A stretch of DNA of 64,000 nucleotides from Juglans regia. Lineage: Eukaryota > Streptophyta > Magnoliopsida > Fagales > Juglandaceae. Under the pieces are notes generated by a model that saw only the letters and a program-made list of their open reading frames with translations, searched no databases and was not told the origin of the DNA. Below are positions 47,165 through 59,285 of the stretch, piece after piece (within the stretch, counting starts at the first letter, position 1; the number at the start of each line of letters is the position of its first letter). Both the position numbers and the translations under genes were made by a program. The stretch covers positions 2,621,001 through 2,685,000 of the forward strand of contig NC_049912.1 of the NCBI RefSeq assembly GCF_001411555.2. The letters are read 5' to 3'.

Positions 47165-48418
47165 TAATGTACAAGACTTCTTTATGATCACTTATTTTTG
47201 CTATGTAGCAACGGTTTTGGGAGTGAGAAGCGAAAAAAAGGTTTTGGAAAGAATTAAGGTTTTAACAAAAAAACGAGGTGGGAGATGGAGTTCTGCCAAA
47301 AAGTACAAGGCCCAAAATTATTTCGCACAACAATTGGTTATTAATATAAGTTCTCGATGGGGCTAAAAGCCTGGAAATATTTACAATACAAGTTCCATGT
47401 TCCTCCCTATATGACCGAGTCATACCTAATAATATAAGTTTTCGGTTAGGATTAAGATTAAAACCCAAAAGCAATTACAATTCAAGTTCCACCTTCCTCC
47501 CTATATGATTTATGTCGAATTGAAAATAAAAATAATTACAATAAGAATAACTGATGATTCACTTTGGAAACAATGACATAAAATTATTAAAAGAATTATT
47601 TGGTACCTTTTTTTTTTTTTTTAACATGCTCAACACACTAGATTTACAAATAACAAACCTTTGGAAATGACCAAAATCGGTACATCCAATTCCTCGATAT
47701 ACATTGAATATAAGAATTTCAACTATAAAGGTTTACCTTTGCCATCAATCCACACCGAGTGTATACATTTAACAATTGGGTTCATATAATTTGGCCTGAA
47801 TCATCAGTTATTAAGTTCATTGCATACAAGGGCTGAATCATTTTCAAAATAGTTACCTCAATTATTAATTTTAACAATAAATCACCCCATACATTGAACT
47901 ATAATTCATAAAAATAATGGATGAATGGTCTATGTCATAATTTAGATCACCAAAAAAAAATCCAATGAGTTTCCAAATGTGACATAGATGAATCGTTGAG
48001 CTATACCAAGAATATAATACAAATAACTAAATCTACCACTTTCCATTAGTTTAAGCTTTTTTTATAAATTGTAATTTCATATGCTATCAAAGCAGATATC
48101 CTAAGTTCGAACTCCCGAGTAATAAATTCTACCACTTCCTATCAGTTTGGGTTTTTAGGTAAATGATGATTAAACTACTTGTAATGGTAATATCCAAACC
48201 ATTTATATGAGCTATTAGCCATGCATGCATGGCTACATTCGTTGTGTCTTGCATCGATCTCACTTGTGCCCCCAAGAGCTTTTGATAGAATTAGCAACAA
48301 TAAAAATGGAAACGAGAAGGCATAGATATTTCCTGTACAATCTAGAGTTGCGTATATAATGATCATGATTTAGTGTGCTCCAAACATATATGCAGCAAAT
48401 ATGGTCAATATATACATG
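47165..48418. other. Intergenic spacer with a diverged direct duplication
   Basis: Two related segments of about 85-90 bp (about 47341-47414 and 47430-47510) share AATATAAGTT, ACAAGTTCCA/TCAAGTTCCA and CTTCCTCCCTATATGA. Otherwise no feature; a box-B-like AAGTTCGAACTCCC at about 48105-48118 may come from a SINE. Confidence 0.4.
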
Positions 48419-48426
48419 GATATATA

Positions 48427-48463
<37 letters not shown>
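48419..48463 (+). repeat. (TA)n microsatellite
   Basis: TA dinucleotide run directly before the copia 5' LTR; it may blur that LTR's left end. Confidence 0.85.
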
Positions 48464-48466
<3 letters not shown>

Positions 48467-48481
48467 GTAAGAAAATTCACA

Positions 48482-48660
48482 TGTACGATATGTGTATATA
48501 TGTATATATAGAATAATACCTTGATTAGGAGATCATGTATTTATTTACTTTCTTATTTCACTTGGCCTCTGTCCCTATAAATAGACCATATTATTGTACA
48601 TAACATTCATTCAAAAATATAAACATGTATTTCAAAGTCTATTTTTATTTATTTTTATCA
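48482..48660 (+). repeat. 5' LTR of the copia element
   Basis: From about 48509 it is collinear with the 3' LTR: CTTGATTAG, ATTTATTTACTTTC, TATAAATAG and CATTCA recur. It ends TTTTTATCA. The first ~25 bp have diverged into TA-rich sequence, so the start is an estimate. Confidence 0.65.
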
Positions 48661-49080
48661 CTTGGCATTTTTTTTTTCTTGCAAGGTACAAATCATCTGA
48701 TTTGTGAAAGACCCGATCCCATCCGTCGTCACATGCACTGCAATGGCCAACCAAAATGTTTGGCCCTCAACACCATGATCAACCACAAGTATATTCCTCT
48801 TCACAGTTTTAATAACATGTCCTGATAGAAAAGTGTTGGCAAGTTCAACAAGACCAAAATCTACACCAGAGGATCTCGTACGCTCCAGTCAAAGAATTTG
48901 GCCACTGTCCATGTGCTGGAAGTCAAATTTCTCCATGTGCAGGACTAAGATGCAAGACACGTGTCACCATCCCAATGTGCCACGTTAGTCATTGACTGTT
49001 GACTTTGACCAGGTGGTCTCTACTCAATATTTTGCACTAGCTTCATATTTTCTGTTTGTTTTTGCATTGAACTTCTCTCA

Positions 49081-49806
49081 ATGCCTCAAAGTTCTTATAA
49101 TTTAGACAATATTGTTCATTCGATCAATCCTATTTTGAATGAACCCAACTACAATATGTGGGCTTAACATATGAAGGTTCCTATGAGGACGTCAATTGTG
49201 GGGTTATGTATCTGGCAAAATCTCTCCACCTAAGCGTAAAGATGGCGAGACAGAAGATGATTTTGCTTCACGTCTTGAGAATTGGGATAATATACACTTT
49301 AAGATATTTTTCTAGTTTATCAATACTTTAGTTCTTTTTATTCATAGCCTGTTTCCAAAACTTGAGAATGGAAACGTTGCTTAAAAGTTTCTAGCACGTC
49401 GATACAACTACATTCATGATGCTTCCTTGGACCTATAGTTTTAACTAGATCAGGCTAAATTTTACCAAACGCGTTAAGAATCAAGTCAGCCTATTTCTTA
49501 TTTTTATTCTTAAGTATGCAAATTCGGGAACTATTATTTGCTACAGACCCTCAACTAATTGCCCTTAAGAGATGGAATTATTTTCGACATATCATGATCG
49601 TTGAAAATCTGTGCATTTCATGATGGCACAACATAAAGATTTTGATCCAACTTGGACTTTTCTTTTGCATTGCACACCTATCATAAATCTAGAGGTTGCT
49701 ATTTCTGAGCTCATCCTTGAAGAAAACCATCGTTCCATCCTGAAAATCCAATATATGGATATGGTTGTGGCAAGTGATTCTCCATATGCTCCCCTAGCCT
49801 TCATCT
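49081..49806 (+). pseudogene. Copia gag (broken)
   Basis: An ATG-led start with N-P-I-L-N-E-P-N-Y-N-M-W and further pieces such as D-F-D-P-T-W-T-F and A-I-S-E-L-I-L-E-E resemble copia UBN2-type gag. Multiple stops lie between the pieces. Confidence 0.65.
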
Positions 49807-50186
49807 AGCCGCTCACTTGCATAGTTGCTCTCCAAGTCAGCTTTATCCAAGTACTGCAAAAAGACTAGACTCTCCATCAATAAATGTCACAAGCTACAAT
49901 ACCAAAAAAATAAAAGGGGCTTTCGCTCAATAGGTTGTCGTGGTTGCTCCATCTGCTCTATCTACAACTGAGTCTACTGCTGAGACTCCATCTCACACTT
50001 CTGCTCTCAATGTAGCTAATGTGAGGCATTAATTCACTAGGTTTTGTCTCAATCTTCTATTGTGTCGTTTGTCACTTTAGGAAAGTCTTTATGGTTCATC
50101 GAATTTGCATGTTTTCCCATATTGTTATGACCCTATCTTGTTTTCCCACAAAACTACGATTTCTCCTAATCCTGCCATTTGTGCTG

Positions 50187-51005
50187 CAAATTAGGGCTAA
50201 GCAAAAGTCCAAAAATCTAACTCCGCTTCGCCTCCACTCCGACTCTGACAAAACGAGGTCAGAGTCGGATTTCTTTTTTAATTTTTCAGTCGAAGTCGAA
50301 GGTGTCGCTAGACCGACTCTAACTCTGATCCAATCTGACTCTTTCGACTCAGAGTTGGAGTCGCTAGATCGACTCTGAATCATAGTGTAATTTTTTAGTC
50401 GAACATATTTTTATGTTTCGACTTTGCCCTCCGACTCCAACTTGACTCTAAATCTGACTTCAATATTATAATATGTTATAAAAATATGTATTTATCTATA
50501 TATTTATCATATATACTAGTATAGTTATATAATTATATAACTAGATTTTATATAGTTAAATTAAATAATATACTAGTATGAGCTAATTATTACAAAATAA
50601 TATACTTATATTATAATATGAATAGACTATAATGATAGTTTTGTATATGTAAACGTCATAATATTAGTACCATACATAATCAAGTATATAAATAAATTAG
50701 ACACTAGTATTAAAATAAGTCTAATATAATAAGTTAATAACACATATCCTAATTTATTAAAATATAATAACATATAATTAGACATTAGAAAGTCTAGTAT
50801 ATAATTAGGTTAGAAATAAGTTAGACATTAGTATAATAACATGTAATTAGACACTATAGTATAAGTCTTGTATAGAAATAAATTACTAAAGTATAGAAAT
50901 AACTAATAAGTCTAGTATGATAAGTTAATAACACATAATACCAATTTACTAACGTATAATAATATATAATTAGACATTATAAATAAGTCTAATGTAGAAA
51001 TATTT
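50187..51005. mobile_element. hAT-like or other insertion with GACTC-rich head, right end unclear
   Basis: At 50187 the copia reading stops at TAGGGCTAAGC. Next comes about 270 bp rich in CTCCGACTC/GAGTCGGA words on both strands, then about 550 bp of extremely AT-rich sequence with internal repeats (AAGTTAATAACACAT at about 50731 and 50927). The copia integrase reading resumes near 51010. The TAGGGCT start resembles the ends of the hAT-like element at 51930-52858, but I cannot find the matching right end, so the insert may have been deleted. Confidence 0.5.
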
Positions 51006-51009
51006 ATCA

Positions 51010-51929
51010 AGTATTTCACAAAATGATCCAAACTCAATTATCTTGTTTCATCAATATATTTCGTTCAGATAATGCCATGGAGTATAATGAAAATTATTTT
51101 CTTAACTATTTATCCCAACATGGGACCATTTCCTAAAGATCTTGTCCCTACACTTCTCAACAGAATGGACGTGTCGAAAGAAACACACATACACATCTTA
51201 GACACTATACATACTCCTCTTGTCTCTACATATGATCTTGATCTATTTTGGGATGAAGTTTCTTTCACAGTAGTATACACTATTAATCGGGTTTCTTTAC
51301 AAATTATTCACAACGACATAACTTTTGAGCTTCTCTACGGTAAAATCCCTTAATATTCTTTGCTTCATGTTTTTTAGTGTGCCTATTTTATCACTTTGCC
51401 TCTACACGAATGCACCAAACTTGAACCACGTTCTTGATTATATTTTTTTCTTGGTTATGAGATTTCACAAAAAGGCTATCGTTGTTATGATCCCATCACT
51501 AGACCTCATCATGTTTCTCGCCACATAATGTTCTTGGAACATCAAACGTTTATAAGTTTTTCTCGTTTCTCTTCTTCACTTTCGTAGTACTTTCTTATTT
51601 TCACTAACATTTCCATTGATTTAATCCCTAACTTCATTGTAGAGACGTCCCGCTCCTCATATAGTCTCTCTATGGCCCTTCCTGATACACTTGACGAGGC
51701 TGGTGATCCTCCAACTGCATCACATGTCTTAGAGCCCTCCCAAGTATTTGAATTTCATTACTCTAGTCAAGTAAGAGCAACTCATGCACATCTCCAAGAT
51801 TATCACTATTTTTATACTCTTGTTGCTTTTCATGAACCTTGCACTTATTGTGAAGCTAGTTATGATCCACTTTGGCAAAAAGCCATGTCAGATGAATTAG
51901 TTGTACTTACCAAAACTCATACTTGGGAC
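51010..51929 (+). pseudogene. Copia integrase core to RT start (broken)
   Basis: Phrases matching the integrase catalytic core include Q-N-G-R-V-E-like text in shifted frame near 51155-51185, then H-I-L-D-T. The frame passes to the linker and to K-A-M-S-D-E-L and T-H-T-W-D, the usual start of copia reverse transcriptase, where the hAT-like element interrupts. Confidence 0.7.
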
Positions 51930-52866
51930 TAGGGGTGTACAAGAATTGATCGAGCCGGTCATCACTGATGGGAATTGGCCACCGGAGTCAGGAACTGGTC
52001 AGAACCGGTGGAGAACTGATTGGCCGACAATAGGAATTTGGTAAAATTAACATCGATTGGTTTAGTCTCGATTTGAACCAATGTCAAACTACCGAAACAG
52101 CCGATAGCAAATATATATATTTTTATATATATCTTGCTTAAAACGACATTGTTTAACTTAAATGAGTTAAACGTCGTCGTTTTACACCTAAGGTTTAGAA
52201 GAATAATAATACGAAACGACGCTTTTTGGTTTAATATACCAAAAACGTCATTTGGATTTAGGGTTTATTACCCCTTCCCTTCCTCCTCCTCCTCCTGCTG
52301 ATTCTTTCTTTCTCAATTTCTCTTTCAAACTCACTCTCTCATCTCTCACAAGCCGGCATCCACACATCATCTCTCCTCTTTCATGCCGTCGGTGAGATCG
52401 ACCTCGCCTCGATGTCATCTCCAAAGCTCATGTATGATCTCTCTCTCTCAGTCTCTCTTGCTCTCTCTTGGTGAATCTCTATGTCTAACGTTTGTGACTC
52501 CAAAGTCCGTATGTCTATATCGGTATGATTTTGATTTTTTGAGTTTGTTTATTATGAAATTTTACAATATAAATAATTGAATATCTAGTATGTTTTTGAA
52601 AATTTCCCTATGTGTTGCTTCCGTTACAATTGGGGATCGTGATTGAGTTTTGGACCTTGATCATTTTCTGGGTTTGTAACTTTGTGTGTGTTTGCATAAT
52701 CGATTGGAAACCGGTGAATCGACCGGAATCACACCGAGATTGACGTCGCCGATTTTCTCCCCCTTAATTGGCTGGTTTTGGTTGGCGCCTCCTCTTTAAA
52801 AAACTATCGGTGCGATTCAAAATCAAAACCACATCGATAATGTCGATTTTTAGCCCTACTCAGGAC
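51922..52866. mobile_element. hAT-like non-autonomous element in copia pol, with captured-looking interior
   Basis: The insert (51930-52858, 929 bp) starts TAGGGGTG and ends TAGCCCTA. Flanks CTTGGGAC (51922-51929) and CTCAGGAC (52859-52866) match 6/8; removal of the insert and one flank restores the T-W-D-L-I-D-L-P copia reading, confirming the site. The interior holds a hairpin (52140-52183) with AAAACGAC and GTCGTTTT ends and a CT-rich, CCTCCTCCTCC-containing stretch (52270-52460) that looks like a plant gene leader. Confidence 0.75.
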
Positions 52867-54290
52867 CTAATTGATTTGCCTCTTGAAAAATTTGCAGTTG
52901 GGTGCAAGTAGGTATATAAAATTAAGGCTCGTGCAGATGGACCAATGGAGCGATACAAGGCTCACCTCATTGCCAATGATTTTTCCGTAGAATCCAATAT
53001 TGACTAGGAGGAAGATTTTGAAGCTGTTGCAAGACTTACTTTTGTTATGTCTTTGCTTGTAGTTAGTGTAGTTCATCGATCACAATGATTTCAATTAGAT
53101 ATCAAGAATGAGTTTTTGACTGATGATCTAGTTGAAGAAGTATATATACGCAACCTCCACTGGCTATGAGCATCCTCCTCACAAAGTCTGCCGCCTTTGT
53201 TGTGCACTTTATGGTATCAAGCAAGCTCCTCGTGCGTGGTTTGCCAAATTCAGTTATATGGTCACCCAGCAAGGGTTTGTTTCCCGCTTATATGACTTTA
53301 CATAGTTTCTATGGACAATTGATGTATATATTATTATCATCATTCTATATGTTGACGACATGATGATCACCGGATATGACATTTATGGGAAACAAAGTCT
53401 TCAAACCTTTATAAGTCAAAATTTCAAGATAAAGGACTTGAGCAAACTCAACTACTTTCTTGGAATTGAGGTTACTTCTGGCATAGATGATTGTTACATC
53501 TCTCAATCTAAATATTTTTTTGATTTGCTTTCCCAGACTGGTTTGACTGACAGCAAGACTGTCAACAATCATCGAGACCAATGTCAAGCTTCTTGCCACC
53601 GATGGCATTCCTCTTTCTAATGCGACTCCTTATAGGCAGTTGGGGTAATCTTATTTATCTCACCGTCACACAACCATATATTTTCTATGCGGTACATTTG
53701 GCTAACCAATTTATGAGTATTCCTTGAACTACCCACTATGTTGTCATTCTTCTTATCTTGCATTACATCAAGGGAACTTTGTTTCTTGGACTTCATTTTT
53801 CTTTACACTCATCTCTTGAGCTTCGAGCTTATTCTGATGCTAATTGGGCTGAAGATCCTACTGATCGTCGATCTACCATCGGTTATTACTTCTAATTACT
53901 AGGGACTTCTCTAATTTTTTGATGTAGTAAGAAACAACTTGTTGTTGCTCGCTCTAGTACATAATCTGAGTATCATGTTATTGCTGACACTACATCTGAG
54001 CTTGTATGCATGGTTACATTGGCTTGTGGCAGATATGAGTGTCCTTAAACAATTTGTTCTCCCATTTGTTGTGAAAATCAAAGCGCCATACAAATGCTCA
54101 TAATGACGTTTTTCATGAATGTACTAAACATATCCAGATTTGTCACTTCATTAGGCATCTTCTTAAGCAAGGCATCTTGCTTCTTTGCTTCATCTCCTCT
54201 AAACACCAGCTTGCTAACATTTTCACGAAATCTCATCCACATGGTTGACTTCGAGATGATTTTGTTTCCAAATTCAAGTTGGTTTCACCA
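52866..54290 (+). pseudogene. Copia reverse transcriptase and RNase H (broken)
   Basis: RT: K-I-K-A-R-A-D-G, E-R-Y-K-A-H-L, then Y-V-D-D as the catalytic motif near 53349-53360, and F-L-G-I-E-V. RNase H: L-E-L-R-A-Y-S-D-A-N-W-A and D-P-T-D-R-R-S-T. Stops and frame changes are scattered throughout. A polypurine-like GAGGGAGGA tract at 54293-54301 precedes the 3' LTR. Confidence 0.85.
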
Positions 54291-54302
54291 TTTGAGGGAG
54301 GA

Positions 54303-54480
54303 TGTTGATGAATACTACTTCGACTAAAATACTATCTTGATTAGCAGATCTTATATTTATTTACTTTCCTATTTCATTATTTGGCATCTTTTCATATAAA
54401 TAGGTCATCTTACTATACATATATAACATCCATTCAGAAATATAGAAGTCTCTTTCAAATTTTATTTTTACTTATTTTCA
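54303..54480 (+). repeat. 3' LTR of the copia element
   Basis: It begins TGTTGATGAATAC after the purine tract and ends TTATTTTCA. A TATAAATAG promoter-like motif lies inside, as in the 5' copy. Confidence 0.75.
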
Positions 54481-55550
54481 TGATCAATGGTGAAGGTATT
54501 GCTCGCAGATATTAGTCTACCCCTTATTAATCAATGATCTTGGATGCGTCATGCATGGCTAAAGATCTAGATTCGAAGGTACAGGAAATTAAGAAAAGGA
54601 GAGATCATAGATCCGAGACAATGATTGAGAGATTGTACGACACTACTTATCCCCACTTTAGGGCAAACCTGCATGTCGGTGAGTTAACTTTACTACTACT
54701 TCTTGATCATCTTTAATGAAATTATCAGCTATCTAGGATGTGTTTTATAACTTGTTAAAGAAAAAGGAAAATACGTACACACATGCATTCTTTATCAGAG
54801 GAGACCAAAAAGTACTACCAAGGAAAATTAATGAAAGCTAGCTCGAGATGTTATATAGTTATACAAAGCTAGCGTACGTACGTTGGATAGAATATCTCAT
54901 ATGCATGCACGTAGCTTTTTAGGAGTTGCACATGATGGATTGAAATGGTGGCTAAAGGCCGGTACATACGTACGTAGCTGAACCCAAGCTAGCTAACTGG
55001 TTAATTCCTGATCACTGTACTGCATAGCTATATTTACGGCCTATATATCATCTGGAGGCTGATCAAGGACCGTAATTAGCCTTTATCGCTTCATAAATGC
55101 TCTCATGCAGAATACAAGCTGGTACGATATATACATAGAGTTCATGCAAGGTGCATGGTACCTAGCTACGTACGTACTTTTTGGCGCATGCTGATCAAGT
55201 AATTGTCTATATATATATATATATTGCTTATATAACAGTTATATGTAATTATAGTTTTATTTATATTTTTATTTGTAAGATTCATTTTGTTAATTTTTTT
55301 TTAAATTCAAATTTTGAATACCAAATTTTATAATTTTTAACCTAGTAATAACTGACACGTGGAAATTAACTGACACGTGAAAATGTAAGTTTTTATAAAA
55401 TTTTTGTAAATATATTTAACATTTTTCATATATATATTGAGAGATATAATCACATCGAAAGGATGCCATTTATCTTGAACATAATTAACAAGGAAACAGA
55501 ACCAAATTTGTTTAGAATGATGACTATTTCATAACAACGTTAGAATTCAG

Positions 55551-55554
<4 letters not shown>
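54481..55554. other. Intergenic spacer
   Basis: An open stretch at 54534-54700 ends at a donor-like GTCG|GTGAGT and encodes a charged segment with K-V-Q-E-I-K-K-R-R; I do not recognise it and cannot tell an orphan exon from chance. The remainder is AT-rich with several GTACGTAC words and a TA run near 55210. Confidence 0.4.

Positions 55555-55635
<81 letters not shown>
55555..55635 (+). repeat. (GA)n microsatellite, 81 bp
   Basis: An uninterrupted GA dinucleotide run of about 40 units. Confidence 0.97.
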
Positions 55636-55638
<3 letters not shown>

Positions 55639-56790
55639 AATTACTTGGCCTAAAGTAGTAAGACACTTAGACCTCCTTAGAGGAGACAATTAGGGGGTGT
55701 ACAGTGTCCCTTAGGTCATCACACTGACAAAAAAAAACTTGAACTTTCAAAATACGGCTTAGTAGAGGCTTCTAGTCCTACAACCCCTTTTCCAAAACGC
55801 TGGTCCACATGAAGTGATCTCTGATTTCGCTTTTTCTTTATCTCTACAGCACTTAAATACTGCAACTTTAGACAAATCTCGGTCAACAACAAAATCACTA
55901 GACCAATCCCAGATCAGCTAGCCAAATATAAAAAAGAGAAAGAAAATATGTAATTGAGAAAGAAACAGACATAGACAAACATTCCAGTTGTATCTCGTTG
56001 CTTTTGAGGAATGTAGTAATTGTTTTGTCTACCAAAGCTCATTAATAAATTCTTATGCCCGTCCGTCTAGGGCTTGTTTATAAACACATTTGCATGCATG
56101 CATGCATGCAAAGGAAAATCTTCACCCCACGAAGCCCACGTGGCACTTAGATTAACGATAATATAATAATTGCATGTTGTGCATTTATTTAATCCCATCG
56201 GTTTTAGCTATGCAGCAGCAGATACGATCGATATTCTGCTTAAGCCTTGGAAAAGTGTGAACCAAAAAACCAACTGGCCGGGTCCCACCAAATCCAACGA
56301 GCCACATAACATCATGATTAAGGCCGGAGCGTCTAATTATTTTCGTTGGTTTGGAGGAGGATTAAGCAAATCCCAGAGTTTCATTAAAAAGAGTATAAAC
56401 AGATCCTCATTAAGTACTGAATTTATTGGCATTAGAGCATGAGAGATCGAGAGGAGTACTACAACGACTTAAAAACCTGCACCAATACCATGCATGCTAT
56501 CTCCTCAAACAACGTACCCATGAGTGAGGCCAGAATTAAGCTAGCGATCGGTACTAGTACGTGTATCATGGGGAGGGTAAGACTCACGTGGAATGTGGTC
56601 GCGTAGGGATCTATGCACGCGAAGCAAGTGCATGTGTAAATGACAACGTAAACGCTAGTGTTGTCTTGGGCTAATCGTAGTTTGCTAAGCTCTATCTCGT
56701 AGTTTACAAAACGAATAGAGAGCATCTTTTGGAAAGCGGTGGTCGTCCCGGTTGTCGAACTGTGTGGCTCACCAATCTCTAGACGATCGG

Positions 56791-56827
<37 letters not shown>

Positions 56828-58009
56828 ATATGTTTTTTTGAATCTTTTGATCGAATGGGGTCGATAGTCCAGAGGAGTTTGTTCGGACTTGGCCATGATG
56901 GATGTGGGTCATCCTTTTATTTTCTATTCTTTTATTTATTTTGTACTGTTTCTAGTTTATTTTTTTCTTATTTTTCTAAATTCTTAGACCCTTTTTCTTT
57001 TGAGAGTTTGTATCTTTGACCCAAGAGATCTTCCTCTCTCACGCTAAGCCAAGAAGAAGAAACAGATGTTGCTTTGATGATTGCAGAGTATCACATTTGG
57101 GATACTTTAATATCTCTCTCTCACTCTCTTTAGCTTTTTTTTTTCATTTTCTCTCTGATCAAAATCTCCGGATCTTCTACTATTCCCAGTACTGCTACTA
57201 CCCACCAAAAGGTAGAAATGTTGTGATGGCTATCGGATTCGGGACTTGAGGTGATTATCATGACCAAATTGGCTTTGTTCGGTTCACGTGATTCCCACGG
57301 TACGGATACTGCTGGAAATAATCTCAAAACTGGCTGTTGTTCTTGTTGTTGTTCCTTCGAGATTTTGACCGATTGGACTCCCTATAACAACTTACGGAGT
57401 TGGGGGGATGTGCTCTCTATAACATATCAGCACTGGTCATTGTTCTGTTGTGAGAAAATACTTGAGCGTCACACATGAAATCATTGCCATTACATGACTA
57501 CCTACCCTCCAAAAGCTAGCGCGTCAAGATGACTACTTTACTCATCTCCCATTTCTTTTACTTTCATTCCCACTTTACTCTTCCCATTCAGTACATATGG
57601 CTGCCTGCATGCATGCATGGGAATATTGAGCTTAGCCCAAGCATTAAGTTTACTGATTTCGATCAACCTACGTACAAAGATCGATCCACACATGCATTTT
57701 TTTGGAGTAGTAGTCATGATAAAGATGCATGGAGATTATGGATACACCTAATCAACAATTAATCTCTCTATCTCATGATCATACATTAATATTACAACTC
57801 AAACTCACAACCTCTTGCTCAGATATCACTTATAATGTCTATTTTTAAAACAATAAAAGAGAGCGATATGGATACAATCTATATAAGTATGTTTATTCCT
57901 TTTATTTTTAATATTAGTATTACTTGTCTTGAAAACTAAACTGTTTGCGTAGGCATATTTTATTAAAAAAATTACATGTATTCCCCTTATTGGGGCTATG
58001 AAATATTAG
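55636..58009. other. Long upstream region of the HAN-like gene
   Basis: No supported gene. It contains a (CT)n run at 56793-56824, several GCATGCAT words (56091-56111, 57605-57619) and CACGTG near 57285. The 145-aa minus frame at 56459-56896 is largely derived from the CT run and is not believed. Function as distant regulatory sequence is possible but not shown. Confidence 0.45.
56793..56824 (+). repeat. (CT)n microsatellite
   Basis: CT dinucleotide run, complementary in type to the GA runs at 55555 and 58612. Confidence 0.95.
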
Positions 58010-58204
58010 TGTGTCGTTTATTTTCACAATTATTCTCATCTTATCTTATCTAATTAATTATTATAATTTTTTTAAATTTTTATATAAAATAAAATAAATA
58101 ATTTAATTTTTTAAAATTTTAAAATAAAATTATTATTAAAAATATATATTTTAATAATATTTTATTTTTTATTTCAGCTCCTCTTATCTATAAAAATAAA
58201 CTAG
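58010..58204 (+). mobile_element. Pentamer-repeat MITE, copy D (most diverged)
   Basis: It shows GTTTATTTTCACAATTATTC followed by TCATCTTATCTTATCTAATT at the left, an AT-rich core, and CTCCTCTTATCTATAAAAAT then AAACTAG at the right. Layout and outer GTTTATTTTC end agree with copy C; the pentamers have decayed to CTTAT. Confidence 0.6.
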
Positions 58205-58608
58205 AGATAAAGTAATACACAGAGAGAGGACAGGAGTATACGTGACATTGGGATCAGAGAGTGCGTGAGACGCGTTTGAGAAGTAGTGGGCGCGTGGAGG
58301 AGGGGAGAGGAGAGGACTATTCCATTTTCCTTGGGAGGGTGGCATGCAGCGACAGAACAGAGGGGTCAGGCAGAGATACGGATACGGACAGAGGTTTTTG
58401 ATGTATTGGGGGTTGAGACTCTCTCATTAGGCCTCGTGATCGGAGAAGGCAGATCCATGGAAGACTGTTCCCGCTAGTCACGTGGGCTCTTTTGACTACT
58501 CCCCCCCCCAAACCCCTTTTGTGTCTCAAACCCCACTTTGTTACGAGCGCCCACATCCCCCACTGGCCCCCTTCTTCCTTACCTTTCTCTGCGCTATAGA
58601 AAGAATTC

Positions 58609-58642
<34 letters not shown>

Positions 58643-59285
58643 TGAGAGCTTAACACAAATTCACACTGACTGATCTCTCCACTGACCAGATGATTCATTC
58701 TTTCGCTTTCTCTATCTAAAACACTTTCTCTCTCCACAACATGCAGATTGGGTCCCTCTCTGTCTCTCTTCTTTATAACCCTCCCTTCCCCACTTTCTCT
58801 CTCTCACTGTACTCTATACTTAAGTATACCCCTCTATTTGCATTTCACGACAACGGTGGACTGCAGAGTGCTGACTGGCATTTCGCCATTTTATTAATAG
58901 GCTTATAAAGCTACCAGACAACGACCCTTCCTCACTTCCCAGCCCCTCTCTCGTACCATTCAAGCTTTCGCATCAAAGTTTTTTCAAACACATTATTATT
59001 ACACCTGGATCGCTCGCATCACTATACTATTTGGTTTGTACTTCTTGCGCAAACCCCTTCAGCTATAAACTCGGTATTCCCATAGTGCATGATCATTGCC
59101 ATCGATCCCCCCCTCCCTCCTCCCCTAATACTAGCTAGCTTCTGTCTTTGTTGCTCATCTTATAATACCTTTGCTTGCGTTCAAAGAAACCCATTTGAGC
59201 TTTCCTTAAATATATAGTTTTGGATTTGAGGGATTTTGATCAAGTTAACAGATAGAGATCATAGAGAGAAAATAAGTTAGTGATC
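58205..59285 (+). promoter_or_regulatory. Proximal promoter and 5' leader of the HAN-like GATA gene
   Basis: A TATA-like TTATAAAG at 58903-58910 could place the start of transcription near 58935, leaving a leader of about 350 nt. A (GA)n run lies at 58612-58640 and CT-rich blocks are frequent. GAGA/CT repeats are binding sites of plant BPC factors, so they may matter, but this is inference. Confidence 0.5.
58612..58640 (+). repeat. (GA)n microsatellite in the HAN-like promoter
   Basis: GA dinucleotide run of about 14 units, some 650 bp before the start codon. Confidence 0.95.

Larger units (their letters stand above)
48482..54480 (+). mobile_element. Ty1/copia retrotransposon, dead, with two nested hAT-like insertions
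   Basis: LTR-like ends (about 48482-48660 and 54303-54480) surround gag, integrase, reverse transcriptase and RNase H in the copia order. The frames are full of stops. Insertions at 50187 and 51930-52858 break the reading. No target duplication could be matched because the left LTR end lies in TA-rich sequence. Confidence 0.82.

Noticed and set aside
48625..48825. 66-aa frame in the copia leader with Cys/His residues
   Set aside because: It begins inside the LTR and shows no zinc-finger spacing; it is most simply part of the untranslated leader of the element.
56459..56896. 145-aa minus-strand frame with an Arg-Glu repeat
   Set aside because: The repeat is the translation of the (CT)n microsatellite and the remaining part shows no motif. 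It could be non-coding transcript at most.
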